Origin: Patiria pectinifera
Lineage: Eukaryota; Echinodermata; Asteroidea; Valvatida; Asterinidae
Direction of reading: 5' to 3'
Length of the DNA: 64,000 nt
Assembly (NCBI GenBank): GCA_029964075.1
Contig: CM057141.1
Coordinates: 4,092,001 to 4,156,000 of the forward strand
The translations under genes and the position numbers were made by a program. The notes below the pieces were generated by a model. The model had not been told where the DNA came from and did not search any database. It was given only the letters and a program-made list of their open reading frames with translations. Shown here in pieces: positions 48,796 through 59,106 of this stretch. Positions within the stretch are counted from its first letter, which is position 1. Every line of letters starts with the position of its first letter.

Positions 48796-49098
48796 TCCTT
48801 AAATAAATAACTAAATAAATTGTAATGCTTATATAGCGCTTTCCATCGTATCAACAATCTTATGGCGCTTTATGATTATTCCCCCGTTCATCAGTCCACA
48901 AGACCACGCGGCAGCTGATATCAGCGCACATTGGGTCCTCTACCCTCACAGGTAACCCATTCATACTCCTGGGTGGAGAGAGGCAATTGTAGCTAAGTGT
49001 CTTGCCCAAGGGCACAAACACCATGTTCCTAGCAGGGTTCGAACCCACGCACCATTGTCGACAAGTCAAACACCGTAACCATGGCACTGGACCATGGC
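48796..49098 (-). mobile_element. tRNA-derived SINE, family S2
   Basis: On the minus strand, a tRNA-like head with B box GGGTTCGAACCC (49035-49046), then TTGTGCCCTTGGGCAAG, a body, AAGCGCCATAAG and GGAAAGCGCTATATAAGC, ending in an (ATTT)n tail at about 48800-48820. The 'cttgcccaagggca' and 'tatatagcgcttt' words are common in invertebrate SINE/LINE tails. Unrelated to family S1. Confidence 0.82.
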
Positions 49099-49893
49099 AT
49101 TCTTACATCAAGAATTAGCGCTTTTATCATTTACAAAAAAAAAAATTGAGAAGCAATTTATAAAAACAATTGAGATTGTATCTATATTCCCCAAAAGGCT
49201 TAAAATGCTGCAGCTTTTTCTTGTTTGACAATTTAACAACCGTTATTTGCTGAAGAAAATTGATGCAACTCTCACCAGTTACAAGTCAACAGTCAACAAT
49301 GATCAACAATGATGAAATCAACAGGACATGATTTTCAGATCACTAGAGTGCTACGAACTGTGCAACCAACATCATGTACATTGTCCTCTTTGTTACCCCT
49401 TAACTTTTATCAGTTCTGCATATACAAATTTTTAACGCCTGTTTTTAATTTTTTTTTAAAAATCCTCCAGCCAAGCAAGTGCGGTTTTAATCCTCGGTTT
49501 CCATGGCAACCCAGCCAAAGAGGAGTGTGTGTGTGATTAGCGCGTGTTCGATATCTTTCCATCTCTTCAAGGCAATTCCAAAGACGCAGAGGTATTTAAT
49601 GAGGATTTGGCAAAGATAAACCATGAGCATGCAGAAGACGTGTCGAAGGCAAAGCTGCGCGCTCCTCAAGGGTACGTGATGTTGGAAGAGGCTTAGCGAT
49701 CCAATTTTTATCAAAATCCAATGGCTGCTAGCAATTCTCAGACAAATTCAACAGGCAAAGCAAGCATCAGGCCCAAAAATTGTTACATGCAAAGCACGCT
49801 TGCGCTTACCTCACCAAAATTCCAAATGTATAGAAGATTTGCTATATTTTTTCACTCAAAAATTCCTGATTCTGCCAAGAAACTTTAGGTTAA
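49099..49893. promoter_or_regulatory. Intergenic block with candidate regulatory island at 49460-49720
   Basis: The island contains GTTTCCATGGCAAC at 49497-49510, a full match to the RFX X-box pattern (two half-sites GTTTCC and GGCAAC spaced by AT), plus GTGATTAGCGCG and TATTTAATGAGG words. The rest is AT-rich. Confidence 0.38.
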
Positions 49894-50368
49894 AGGGAAT
49901 ATGTAGCATTTGCTTTTGATGTAAGTTTCAAAAATGGATGGATTTGGGGGTTAGTATTTTATAGCAAATATTGTTACACAGACCTGTTTGAGGTTTTGTG
50001 TTCATAAATGCTGGAAAAACCAAGAAAAACAATCATTTTCCTGTAGTCTGGTTCCCTGACCGCACTTAAGATGTAACGGAGCAATTTTTTTAGACGTCGG
50101 GGGAATTGTAAGGTCAAGGAACCAATCTCTTTGGCTTGTACCCATTCATAGATGTGTAATGGATTGTAAACAAAATGGGGACTAACTAAATATGGTAAAT
50201 TGGGGCAGTAAATGAAAAAAACCCAGTTTTTTCCAAGGCTACCGTAGTCGGTCGACCAGTGTAGGAAATTAATACAAAAATACCACTTTTCTTGAAAATG
50301 ACTGCACACGGGGTGCCATGATTTTACAGGATACTATAGACTGTCATTCACTAACAGTCTAGTAAGTT
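49894..50368 (-). mobile_element. TTAA-family 1 MITE, copy H
   Basis: Starts AGGGAATATGTAGCATTTGC after TTAA (49890-49893), inverse orientation, breaking off after AACAGTCTAGTAAG. The palindrome is degenerate (TAGTCGGTCGACCAGTG), the only copy where the two arms no longer match well. Confidence 0.88.
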
Positions 50369-50585
50369 GATGAGTTATGTGATTCAAATTCACAAAATGC
50401 ATCGTTAATTACGATTTTAATATGCATTTTGAAAATGCACATGAACACCTATTAAAATATACTCTGCCTTCTGTTTTCAGCACTACATATTGCCTTGTCC
50501 TACAATATTTTGATATTTGGCCATTTATTTTTCGGAGAGGGGTGGTTCCATGTTTTTCATTTCTGATCATATCAACTTTTATTAA
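50369..50585. other. Spacer between family 1 copies H and I
   Basis: Short AT-rich unique sequence with an imperfect dyad around 50395-50440 (AAAATGCATCG / ATGCATTTTG). Confidence 0.4.
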
Positions 50586-51111
50586 AGGGAAGATACAACA
50601 TTTGCAAACATCACAAAACCAAATGATCAAATTATCACAAAATACCTCACTGGATTGTTAGGGAATGACAGTCTTAAGCATCCTGTAAAATCGAGGCTCC
50701 TGGTGTGCTGACATTTTCAAGAAAAATGGTATTTTTCCAACGCTGGTCGGCCGACCAGCATTGAAGAAACCTGGCTATTTTTCAAAAACTGCTCCAAATT
50801 TTTCATAAGTAGTTATTCCGCATTTTCTTTGCAATTGATTACACCTGCAAAGGGGTACAAGTCTGCAAGACTGATTCTCTGACCTTACAATTCCCCAAAG
50901 TCTATAAATTGCTCTGTTTCATCTTAAGTGGACTCAGGGAACCAGACTGCAAGAACATGATTGGTTTTCTTGTTTTTCCAGCATTATCTACAAGCCCAAA
51001 ACATAAAAACGTAAAAAAAAAGTAGTTTTAACAATATTTGCTATAACATACTAATCCTCCAAATCCATTTATTTCTGAAAATTGCAGCAAAGCAAATGTT
51101 GTACATTCCCT
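50586..51111 (+). mobile_element. TTAA-family 1 MITE, copy I (beta, near full length)
   Basis: TTAA at 50582-50585 and 51112-51115. Ends AGGGAAGATACAACATTTGC and GCAAATGTTGTACATTCCCT. Palindrome at 50737-50763 with CGCTGGTCGG / CCGACCAGCA, where both arms differ from the alpha core (CGATGGTCGG / CCGACCATCG) at the paired position. Confidence 0.94.
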
Positions 51112-52241
51112 TTAACACTTTGACAACAAACAACATTCAGTTCAAGAATTTAATTCCCACGTTTAAACACCAACAAGAACACACACACATGAAATCACAC
51201 TTAACCAGAAAAAAAATCCACACTAGTAATGGATTGGGACAACAACAAAAAAACACGTCACTCCCTTAATAAGTAACAAAACAGTACCGCACAAGAATAA
51301 TACTACAAACAGGCTTATCTGTGCTGAAAGTGTTTATTTGAATACAGCAGAGAATGTGAGCCTGTGAGGAGACAACTCATGTGATATTTGATAAACAGGC
51401 AGAGGTCGGCTAAGGCCAAGGATGGAATGTTAACAGCGCTTCATGTACAACCTCATCATCACTCTGATGTACTTAAAGACAGGGTGGTAATATGAATCGA
51501 CCAAAGCAATTTCCGAGCGATTACAATTTTTTTTTGGTTCCCACACATCACAGAAACAGAACACTGAAGACCCTAATCCATTCCTATGCACTGAAAACCT
51601 CAAGTAAACAAGCACAACTTGTTGAGAAGAACTATTTTGAAAATCAAGATTATAAGTACATAAACTGGTAAACCATTTTTCCCCCCAATCAACTCAAGAT
51701 TGGGATAACTTACAAAAAGTTCCAAAATTAATTACAAAAATAATAATAATAATTACAAAACAACTGCTGCATTTTTAATATGATTCAGACTTCTATATCA
51801 GAATTAAATACATTAAGTAAACAATTTTAATAACATTTTGAAATTACACTCATCATGTTATACAATACAAAACCCGTACCTTATCTACATAAAATTACAG
51901 ACCAAATGATAATTGCATCAGTTTACACAGAGCTGTTCGACTTATGTTTCTCATAATGTATATCATTTATATAGAACACAAAAAAGGCATTTGTACTGTT
52001 AATCAGGGGTGAGATGTTTCAATTTTTTTCTCTCATTTCAGGATTTTTTGGTCAGGTTTTTAAATTGATTTCAGGATTTTGTTGTAAGGATTTTTCATGA
52101 TTTTATTTGTTTTAAAAGAATCCCTTTTGAAATCTGCAGTTCCTGAGGTTTAACCGTCATTGTGTTTTTACTTTTAAAAGTTTATACGGATAAAAGAAAT
52201 CGGTATTTTAAGAGGTGCCTAAATTTAGGCACATACATATG
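51112..52241. other. AT-rich intergenic block
   Basis: Unique AT-rich sequence. No exon, transposon or island recognised. Confidence 0.4.
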
Positions 52242-52548
52242 GGCCTTATTCACGAGTTGGCCATTTTTGTCAAGTTCCCTGAATGTACATGTATTTCATT
52301 AATTGTTAACTGTTGAATGGGATGGCGCCAGACTATTTATGTACGCACAGTGCAGCCTTATTTTACTGTCATTTTGTTAAAATATGGCTTTAAACATTAG
52401 GGAATGTTTAATTACTAATTTTAAATTATGCATTGAAGCAGACTGGAATTTATTATAAGTTAAGTGGCTTTCATTTCTCTTCGCAAGTTCAAAAAATTAA
52501 GATTTTACCTAATTTTCAATTGAATATGGCTGACTCGTGAATAAGGCC
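52242..52548. mobile_element. ~307 bp TIR element
   Basis: GGCCTTATTCACGAGTTGGC at the left and ATGGCTGACTCGTGAATAAG plus GCC at the right form terminal inverted repeats of about 23 bp. Interior AT-rich and non-coding. Confidence 0.85.
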
Positions 52549-52714
52549 AATGGCAAGACAGCAACCCTCAAACCCTGGGCCGATTATTTTGTGGATTTTT
52601 CATTTTCTCCCATTCTCACCATGACCCCTGTGTTAAATCATGCCCATTATCAGTGTTCCCACGCCTGTTTGGCAACCCATCGTTTACACTCTGTAGCTGT
52701 TCTTACACCTTTAA
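52549..52714. other. Short spacer
   Basis: Unique sequence between the TIR element and copy J of family 1. Confidence 0.4.
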
Positions 52715-53199
52715 AGGGAATATACAATATTTGCAAATTTCACAAAAACGAAATGATCAAATTATTACAAAATACCTTACTGGATTGTTACCGGTAGCGA
52801 ATGACAGTCTAAAGCATCCTGTAAAATCGTGGCTCCTGGTGTGCTGACCAGCGTTGGAGAAAACTGGCTTTTTTTAAAAACTGCTTGCAAACTCTTTGCT
52901 GTAAAAACTGTGAAAACTCTTTGCAATTGATTACACACCTGTGAGGGGTACAAGCCTGCAAGACTGATTCTCTGACCTTACAGTTCCCAAAGTCTATAAA
53001 TTCTCCGTTTCATCTTAACTGGGGTCAGGGAACCAGACTACAAGAACATAAATGGTTTTCTTGATTTTTCCAGCATCTACACAAGCCCAAAATGTGAAAC
53101 AAGTCATTTTAACAATTTTTGCTATAACATACTAATCCTCCAAATCCATTTATTTCTGAAAATTGAAGCAAAAGCATATGTTGTTCATGTACATTCCCT
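52715..53199 (+). mobile_element. TTAA-family 1 MITE, copy J (beta)
   Basis: TTAA at 52711-52714 and 53200-53203. Ends AGGGAATATACAATATTTGC and ATGTACATTCCCT. It has lost the stretch before and half of the palindrome: only the right arm GACCAGCGTTGG remains, directly after GTGTGCT. Confidence 0.92.
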
Positions 53200-54906
53200 T
53201 TAATCAGACGGCAAGACAGTTGGCAGTCCTGTTTATAGATTATTTGGATTAGTGGACGTCATTTGTGCCAGGCACTATCGTAAGTCATCAGCAGTAATTA
53301 CACTCAAAAACATAAGCTTTTATGAGGCCCATGCACCTTTTTTTTTTTTCCTTTCTTTCTTTTTTTAGTTCCCTTTGGTTGACATCTGGCCATAAAATCG
53401 ATTCCAACTGGCTGAGCATTTCAAAGTCTTGTTTTATGACTAACCGAGCAAAAATGTTAAATGACTGTGCTGGGGCGCTAAGTAACCAAACAAACTGAAA
53501 AATAAATCAAGTCACAAGGGTCAATTGTGCTCTAAAACAAATCTGAGCGGGACACATGCTGGTGATATCTGCTTTTGTTGTTTAGTTGCCCGAGTGAAAT
53601 AAAATCTGGTCAATCAAATGCTACTTCTGCTGAGATGTGTTACATTTTTGTGGCTTCATTCCAACAGTTTTAACCCAACATATGCAGGCAAAGGACTTCA
53701 AATTTTTACTATAACATAAAAAAGGGAGCATCAATCGTGAAAACACACAGTAAAACTGTTGAATCTTCATACTATAGTCGACATTTATAAATTTCAACAA
53801 ATAATAATCACCTTTTATACAATTCACAAGCTGCTTTGAATTCTTTAAAGTTTTTTTTTGCCTGACTTCCAGTACTTTAACAACGGCTTCAATAATTTCA
53901 ATCAAATCTGACAAATGACTTCCGTGGAAAACTGACATTTAGCTTCCAGTATCCTTCATAAGCCCAGAGTGGGACTGAAAAACCTGTCCCAAATGTGTTC
54001 CCCAAACATAATGGATTGCTTTCATCACATTTTCTTTTTAATTACACACTGACAAAAAAAAAGGGCCAAAAAGTACATCATTTGGCACCACCCCCGGAAA
54101 AAGAAAAGAACAAACTAAATTGCTAAGGTGTTGTGTTTGTGATTCACGGCGATCGATCGGGGCGCTTCTGCTGCGGCTTGTTACCGGGGACATAACAAGA
54201 TCCCGGTCCGTTCCCCGGGCCCCCGGAGCTAGTTCTGACTTTCCGTCCCGTCATGCGCAAAATCGCATTTGCTCGCCCCGCCCTTCTTGGCTGGGAGCCT
54301 TATTTGATTAGTCTTGCGCACACGCACACAGTACACACAGAGAGAGAGACGGTTTGCTCACTTTTTTTTGGTACAGTGTTGTGTCTCGCCGTAACTGGTA
54401 GTTAGTTCATCTGACAAATTGTGAACTTGAGAGACTACACGGGGAAACCTGTTTGGCTGAAAAATCAAATCATTAATGTAATGATTTGATTACTCAACCG
54501 TTAATGATGAAATTTGTTTTTGGCAGCCAAAAAAAAGGTAAGGATCTTCTGCACTGCTTTTAAAGGAGCCAAAGAATAATTTGGTAGGGCATTAACATCA
54601 GCCTGTAAAATACACATTCTGTTCTAAATAAAAAGAGTTTCACAATGTAAAGTGACCTGAATGTAAACTAAAAGCAGTACCAACATTTAGAAATGTAGTG
54701 TACATAATTTTTAACATTTTCAGAATCTAGCACCTTTTTTTTCTTTTCTTTTACATGATACACAGTGGTCTGACATCAATTCTAAATTTTAACAGAATTT
54801 TTAATATTTTTTTTACATAAATTCGAAATCATTCACATTTTAATTGTACTGTAAATCATAAACATTGCACCACTTGGGAATAATACTGATGATGTACCAA
54901 CTTTAA
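53200..54906. other. Intergenic block with a GC-rich island and a dyad
   Basis: A CpG-rich island lies at 54120-54330 and a homeodomain-like palindrome at 54463-54491 (both discussed in the findings). Otherwise AT-rich with T-runs. Confidence 0.4.
54120..54330. promoter_or_regulatory. CpG-rich island in the desert
   Basis: About 200 bp rich in CpG (GGCGATCGATCGGGGCGC, CCCCGGGCCCCCGG, GCGCAAAATCGC) in an otherwise AT-rich region. Could be an enhancer, the start of an unannotated transcript, or coding. The one 63-codon frame has no domain character. Confidence 0.35.
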
Positions 54907-55415
54907 AGCTACAGCCCATCATTTGCAGCTATCCAAAAAGTAACTGACGTAATTATTGTTGAAAAACATACTTGGTTGAAAGATAGTAAAGGGACTTAAA
55001 TCCCTGTGAAATTATTCTTACTGGCAAGCTGTCATTTTGAAGAAATCAACGAAAGAAGGCCTTTCAAACGGTGCGTCTTAAGACGCACCATTGGACATTT
55101 CTGTTGGTAGTTAGTTTTTTATTCGGCGAAGCGCGCGCCCTCGTCGATACGACGCACAGGCACGCGACATTGCGTAGCTGCAATCGGCTCAGTGAGAACG
55201 TGTCTCGGACGCTGAATTCAGGCCCAATTCAAAACATGATTCAGCAACTTTTGTTTTGAAATCGAGATCCTAGAATGCTGTTTCTCTCAAAATATACAGC
55301 TGAATCTGAGCTGAAACTTCATCAGGTTAGTTGTTCAGCACCCTTCTTTAGATCTGAGGACTTTTGTTGCTTCAAACGAACAGAATGCACAAATTACAAA
55401 TGATGGACTATACCT
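54907..55415 (+). mobile_element. TTAA-family 2 MITE, copy 4
   Basis: TTAA at 54903-54906 and 55416-55419. Ends AGCTACAGCCCATCATTTGC and CAAATGATGGACTATACCT. Palindrome at 55070-55089 is perfect: GGTGCGTCTT / AAGACGCACC. Compared with copy 1 (GATGCGTC / GACGCATT), the second arm changes with the first. Confidence 0.94.
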
Positions 55416-58400
55416 TTAACTGATGTCTACCCTGTTTGCTACTCTCACGAGCCGCTTTGCATGCAAACCACTTTGAATCGGCTCAAACGAGCAGTAGAGA
55501 GCTGGTTTACAACATATAGTGAAACAGTTGGGTGTGAATTTTTTTACAGTTCTGAGATTAAAACAACTTTAAAATGAGAGATACTTCTCAATGGATGCAG
55601 GGCTACCCTTGCAGTACCCCTGCAGCCAGAAGTGCCTGGAAGTGCCGAGGAGCAAACTTTTTTAGAAACGCACACATCTTTCCGGCGACAACTGTCTGGG
55701 CCCGCAAACCTGGAGTTTGAAATGGAAAGAAGTGGATGGGGTTACGAAAAGGATAATCTATTGATGACTTCTTTAAAAAAAAAGGGAGGAAGTTGCCTCT
55801 AGAGAGACAGGAAGAACATCCACCGTGAAAAAGCAAATTGTACATATTCAAGGTTTCAGCAGCGATTGGACGGAAAAGAAAAGACAGCTGAAACCAACGA
55901 AATGCTTGAAAAGCGATAAATGTGGACAAGAGGATCAGGTAAACATTTCGTAGAATGTACCTGACAGACATGAAGAAAAAAAAAAACACAAGACAATAAT
56001 AATTAAGAGATGTTCTGTAACAGACATGAAAAAATAGAAAGGCGACTTCAAGAAGACTGTAAACTACCAAAAAGAAGTTCTGAAACTATGGATGAGAAAG
56101 AAAAAATACAAGGTTTCAAGGCAGTGATGAAGATGATTTAATAGACCAAGAGAAGACTCTGAGAAAAACAAGACAACATGAATAATAAAACAGTAGATGA
56201 AGGAGACGGCTATTCTAATTCAGAGGACAAAGGAGACTGTTAATAATGAATGAGAAAGACGCAGGGAGGAAAAGTTGTTATAGCGAATGCCAAACGCAAA
56301 ATGTGCCTAGGGTTCAAAGAAATATGGTACAGCGTACGAAAGAGAAAACAGTTGAAGATTTGCTGAAGATAAAGAAATTGACTCATTTGTTTTCGTGACT
56401 TAAAGAAACAAGCATGTTTCATCTAATCAAGAAATGCAAAAAAATATGTCAATCTTCTTTGAAGGTGACTCTACAAGAAATCGGTAAACAAAAGCACTCA
56501 TCTTACGACGTCCCCTTTGGAAACGTTGCAACGCGGTAATGTTACCGAATTACTGGACCTATGCAGGGTGCAAATTGTGCACTGCGATAAACAGCCCAAA
56601 ATAGATTTACTTTTAATTCCTGGCAGCTGCAAATGCAAATGAAATGCGATAGACGACAGAGTCAAATTTCATTTAATTTTCAGGTGCTTTTTGCCGAGAC
56701 CCAATTTGAATAATTTGTACACAATTACTCGCTGGCAGACGTGCAGCTCTGTTGCTGCCACGGCTAAAACGCGAAGCAGACCAACGGAGCTTAGCGCCAT
56801 GTATCTCATGCCCATCATGCTGCATTTTTAATAATTCTCTATGTGCACAATTGATTAAAACCATATGTTTACAATTAAAAATAAGGGGGGGGGGGAGTTG
56901 GGTTCTGCCGATATTTCTAATGGTTGGTTGGTAAACACATGCCCAGGCCCCGGAGATACTAAAATCAATGTCAATGTTAAACAATGCCCGCAACTGTAAT
57001 TGGGAAAAATTAATTATTAGTTGTATGCAGGCGGTCTTATGAAACATTGATGTGCCTTACACAACCAGTGGGGAAAAAAAATTGCGTTTTCATCACACAA
57101 GGGTTTACATTTAAAAAGAAAAAAAAAGGTTTTATAAAGAGTAACAGTGATTCAGATTTAAAACATTCATGTAGGCCTAATGGATGCTGCATGTACAGTG
57201 TATTTATATATAGAAATCGACTCACAAGGTAATGATTCTTGCACCAAACATTTTAAAATTTATAGTAAGGCATAAAATGCCAAGGCCATTCTTAATGTGT
57301 TTATTTTTTCCAAATTACAATGTACATAATGTACTAGCATATGTTGGACATTTATAGCAAAACGTTCAGGAGCTTTACTTTGACTGGAAACATTCTGCAA
57401 GTATGCTATAATAAGTAAACAAATTGTTTGAAGCTAGAGCTTAATAAAATTTAGAGAATATGAACTTTTCTGAATAGTCTCAAATTCCATATATGTAAAA
57501 AGACAGAGGAAGAGTTAAAACCACGTCACCCTGTTCAAAATTTGGATTTTATACAGATTCTATGTGTAAAAACATATTTAAAAGTTAAATCAAAACCATA
57601 AACCTATATCAGTTGTAAGTTTACAGTAGCACAATGCGTCAATAAATTGCTTTTGTGATTTTTTTTTTCTGAAAAGAACTGCAGGAAATGTCTTGGACAG
57701 TATGCTCTGCCCATTGTCACTTGTTAACTTGTCACTTGTTAACAAGTTAAGTACTTAAATCCTACAGCACTTGTATTTGTAACAAACATATCACATGTAC
57801 TCTTCCAAAGGGTCCTGCGCTCATATCACAAAACTACTTTTTTTTAACTGATTGTTTTTTCTCTCAAAAACTCAATTATTATTTAGTGACTTTTTTACTA
57901 ATGTTTTTTGCTGATTGGGAGAGATGTTTTGTGCACTGTCAATCGTAATTTTGCACAAAATGTCTGCATTTGACCTTAAGCTAACTTACATGTACATGTA
58001 CTACAATGCTGTGCCATTGCCAAATGAATTGCACACTTCCAAGTGTTTATTTACCGGGGAAAAAAAGAAACCAACATTGCAATTAATCGTGCTTTACAAT
58101 GTGTCTGTCTGTACATATGATGCATATCAAGGTTTTTCTAACCCATGTTTGTTGTTGAAAACAAAACCCATCTAATCAATGTCTGGTAGTGTACGTGTGT
58201 GTATGTTTGGGCCAATGCTCTCTTTCACTGCGGCTGAACAAGAAAAATCAAATTAAAGCCTAATTTAATTAGGATAACAATAGTTTCCTTTTTCTTTGTT
58301 CATTTTTTCTTAATGCCGGAGCTCCTCATATATTGCCAGTCCTTGCATACGCGGGCAGCACGTTAATTATGGTGTGTTTTTTAATCAAGAAATGGACAGA

Positions 58401-58829
58401 AAGGATGCGCGCTCCTTCTAATTATAGGAATGAATTTAATTCCGGTGATGAATTAATGGAAGTGACGTCTGTCGTTAAGGGAACCGAAGCCTTGTGAATA
58501 ATTTCTATTATAGTCTCTTTTCTTTTCTTGAAGCACGGCATAATTAGAAATGGCATCCAGAGGTTCGTTGGAATACCGAAAGTTAATCAAGGCAGATACT
58601 TGAAATCTCAGAATAAACATATCCTTGTGCAGTCTAAAGGCTCTGAACTTCAATTCAACAAATGCATTAGGTCTTACTACAATTAAGTTACATACATGTA
58701 CAATTATTCTATGAACTTGTAAATATAGAAAAGATTCTAAACAATACATTTTGAAAACAACCCAAAAGATTACATGGAATAATGAACCGATTGTCTGAAT
58801 GATTGGTTTGTTTTACTCTTCAGTCAATC
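55416..58829. other. Intergenic desert
   Basis: Purine-rich + strand at 55780-56430. Balanced patches at 56500-56700 and 58240-58560 (TAATTTAATTAGGATAAC, TAATTATAGGAATGAATTTA). No exon recognised. The 155-codon minus-strand frame at 55603-56070 results from the purine bias. Confidence 0.33.
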
Positions 58830-59106
58830 AGGTTGGCGTAGCGGTACTTTCCTCGCCTTCCACTGCTGTGACCCGGGTTCGAATCCCGCCTGGGCCAATA
58901 TGTGGATTGGGTTTTCAGTCCCTGCCTGATTCCGTGGGTTTTCCCAGAATATTCTTCTGGGATTTTCCTCCCGCCTCTAAAACTGTAACTTCTTCTCATT
59001 GTCTTCTCTCCACAGGTTTCTTCAGGCTTGCGAGCTACAGTGCTTAGGACGCTTTTGAGGAATCCTTGGTTTCATTACAAGAAATGATTAATGATAATAA
59101 TAATAA
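58830..59106 (+). mobile_element. tRNA-derived SINE, family S1, copy 3
   Basis: The clearest copy. A-box-like TTGGCGTAGCGGTACTTTCC at 58833, B box GGTTCGAATCC at 58876-58886, then body CCGTGGGTTTTCCCAG, ATTCTTCTGGGATTTTCCTC, CTTGCGAGCTACAGTGC and GGAATCCTTGGTTTC, with an (AAT)n tail at 59090-59106. The internal pol III promoter boxes are on the + strand. Confidence 0.92.

Noticed and set aside
55603-56070. 155-codon minus-strand frame rich in Phe and Leu
   Set aside because: It is a product of the purine-rich + strand (pyrimidine-rich complement), with no splice context or recognisable motif.
58830-58900. tRNA gene
   Set aside because: A- and B-box-like motifs are present, but the region does not fold as a full tRNA and belongs to a repeated SINE with two other copies in the window.
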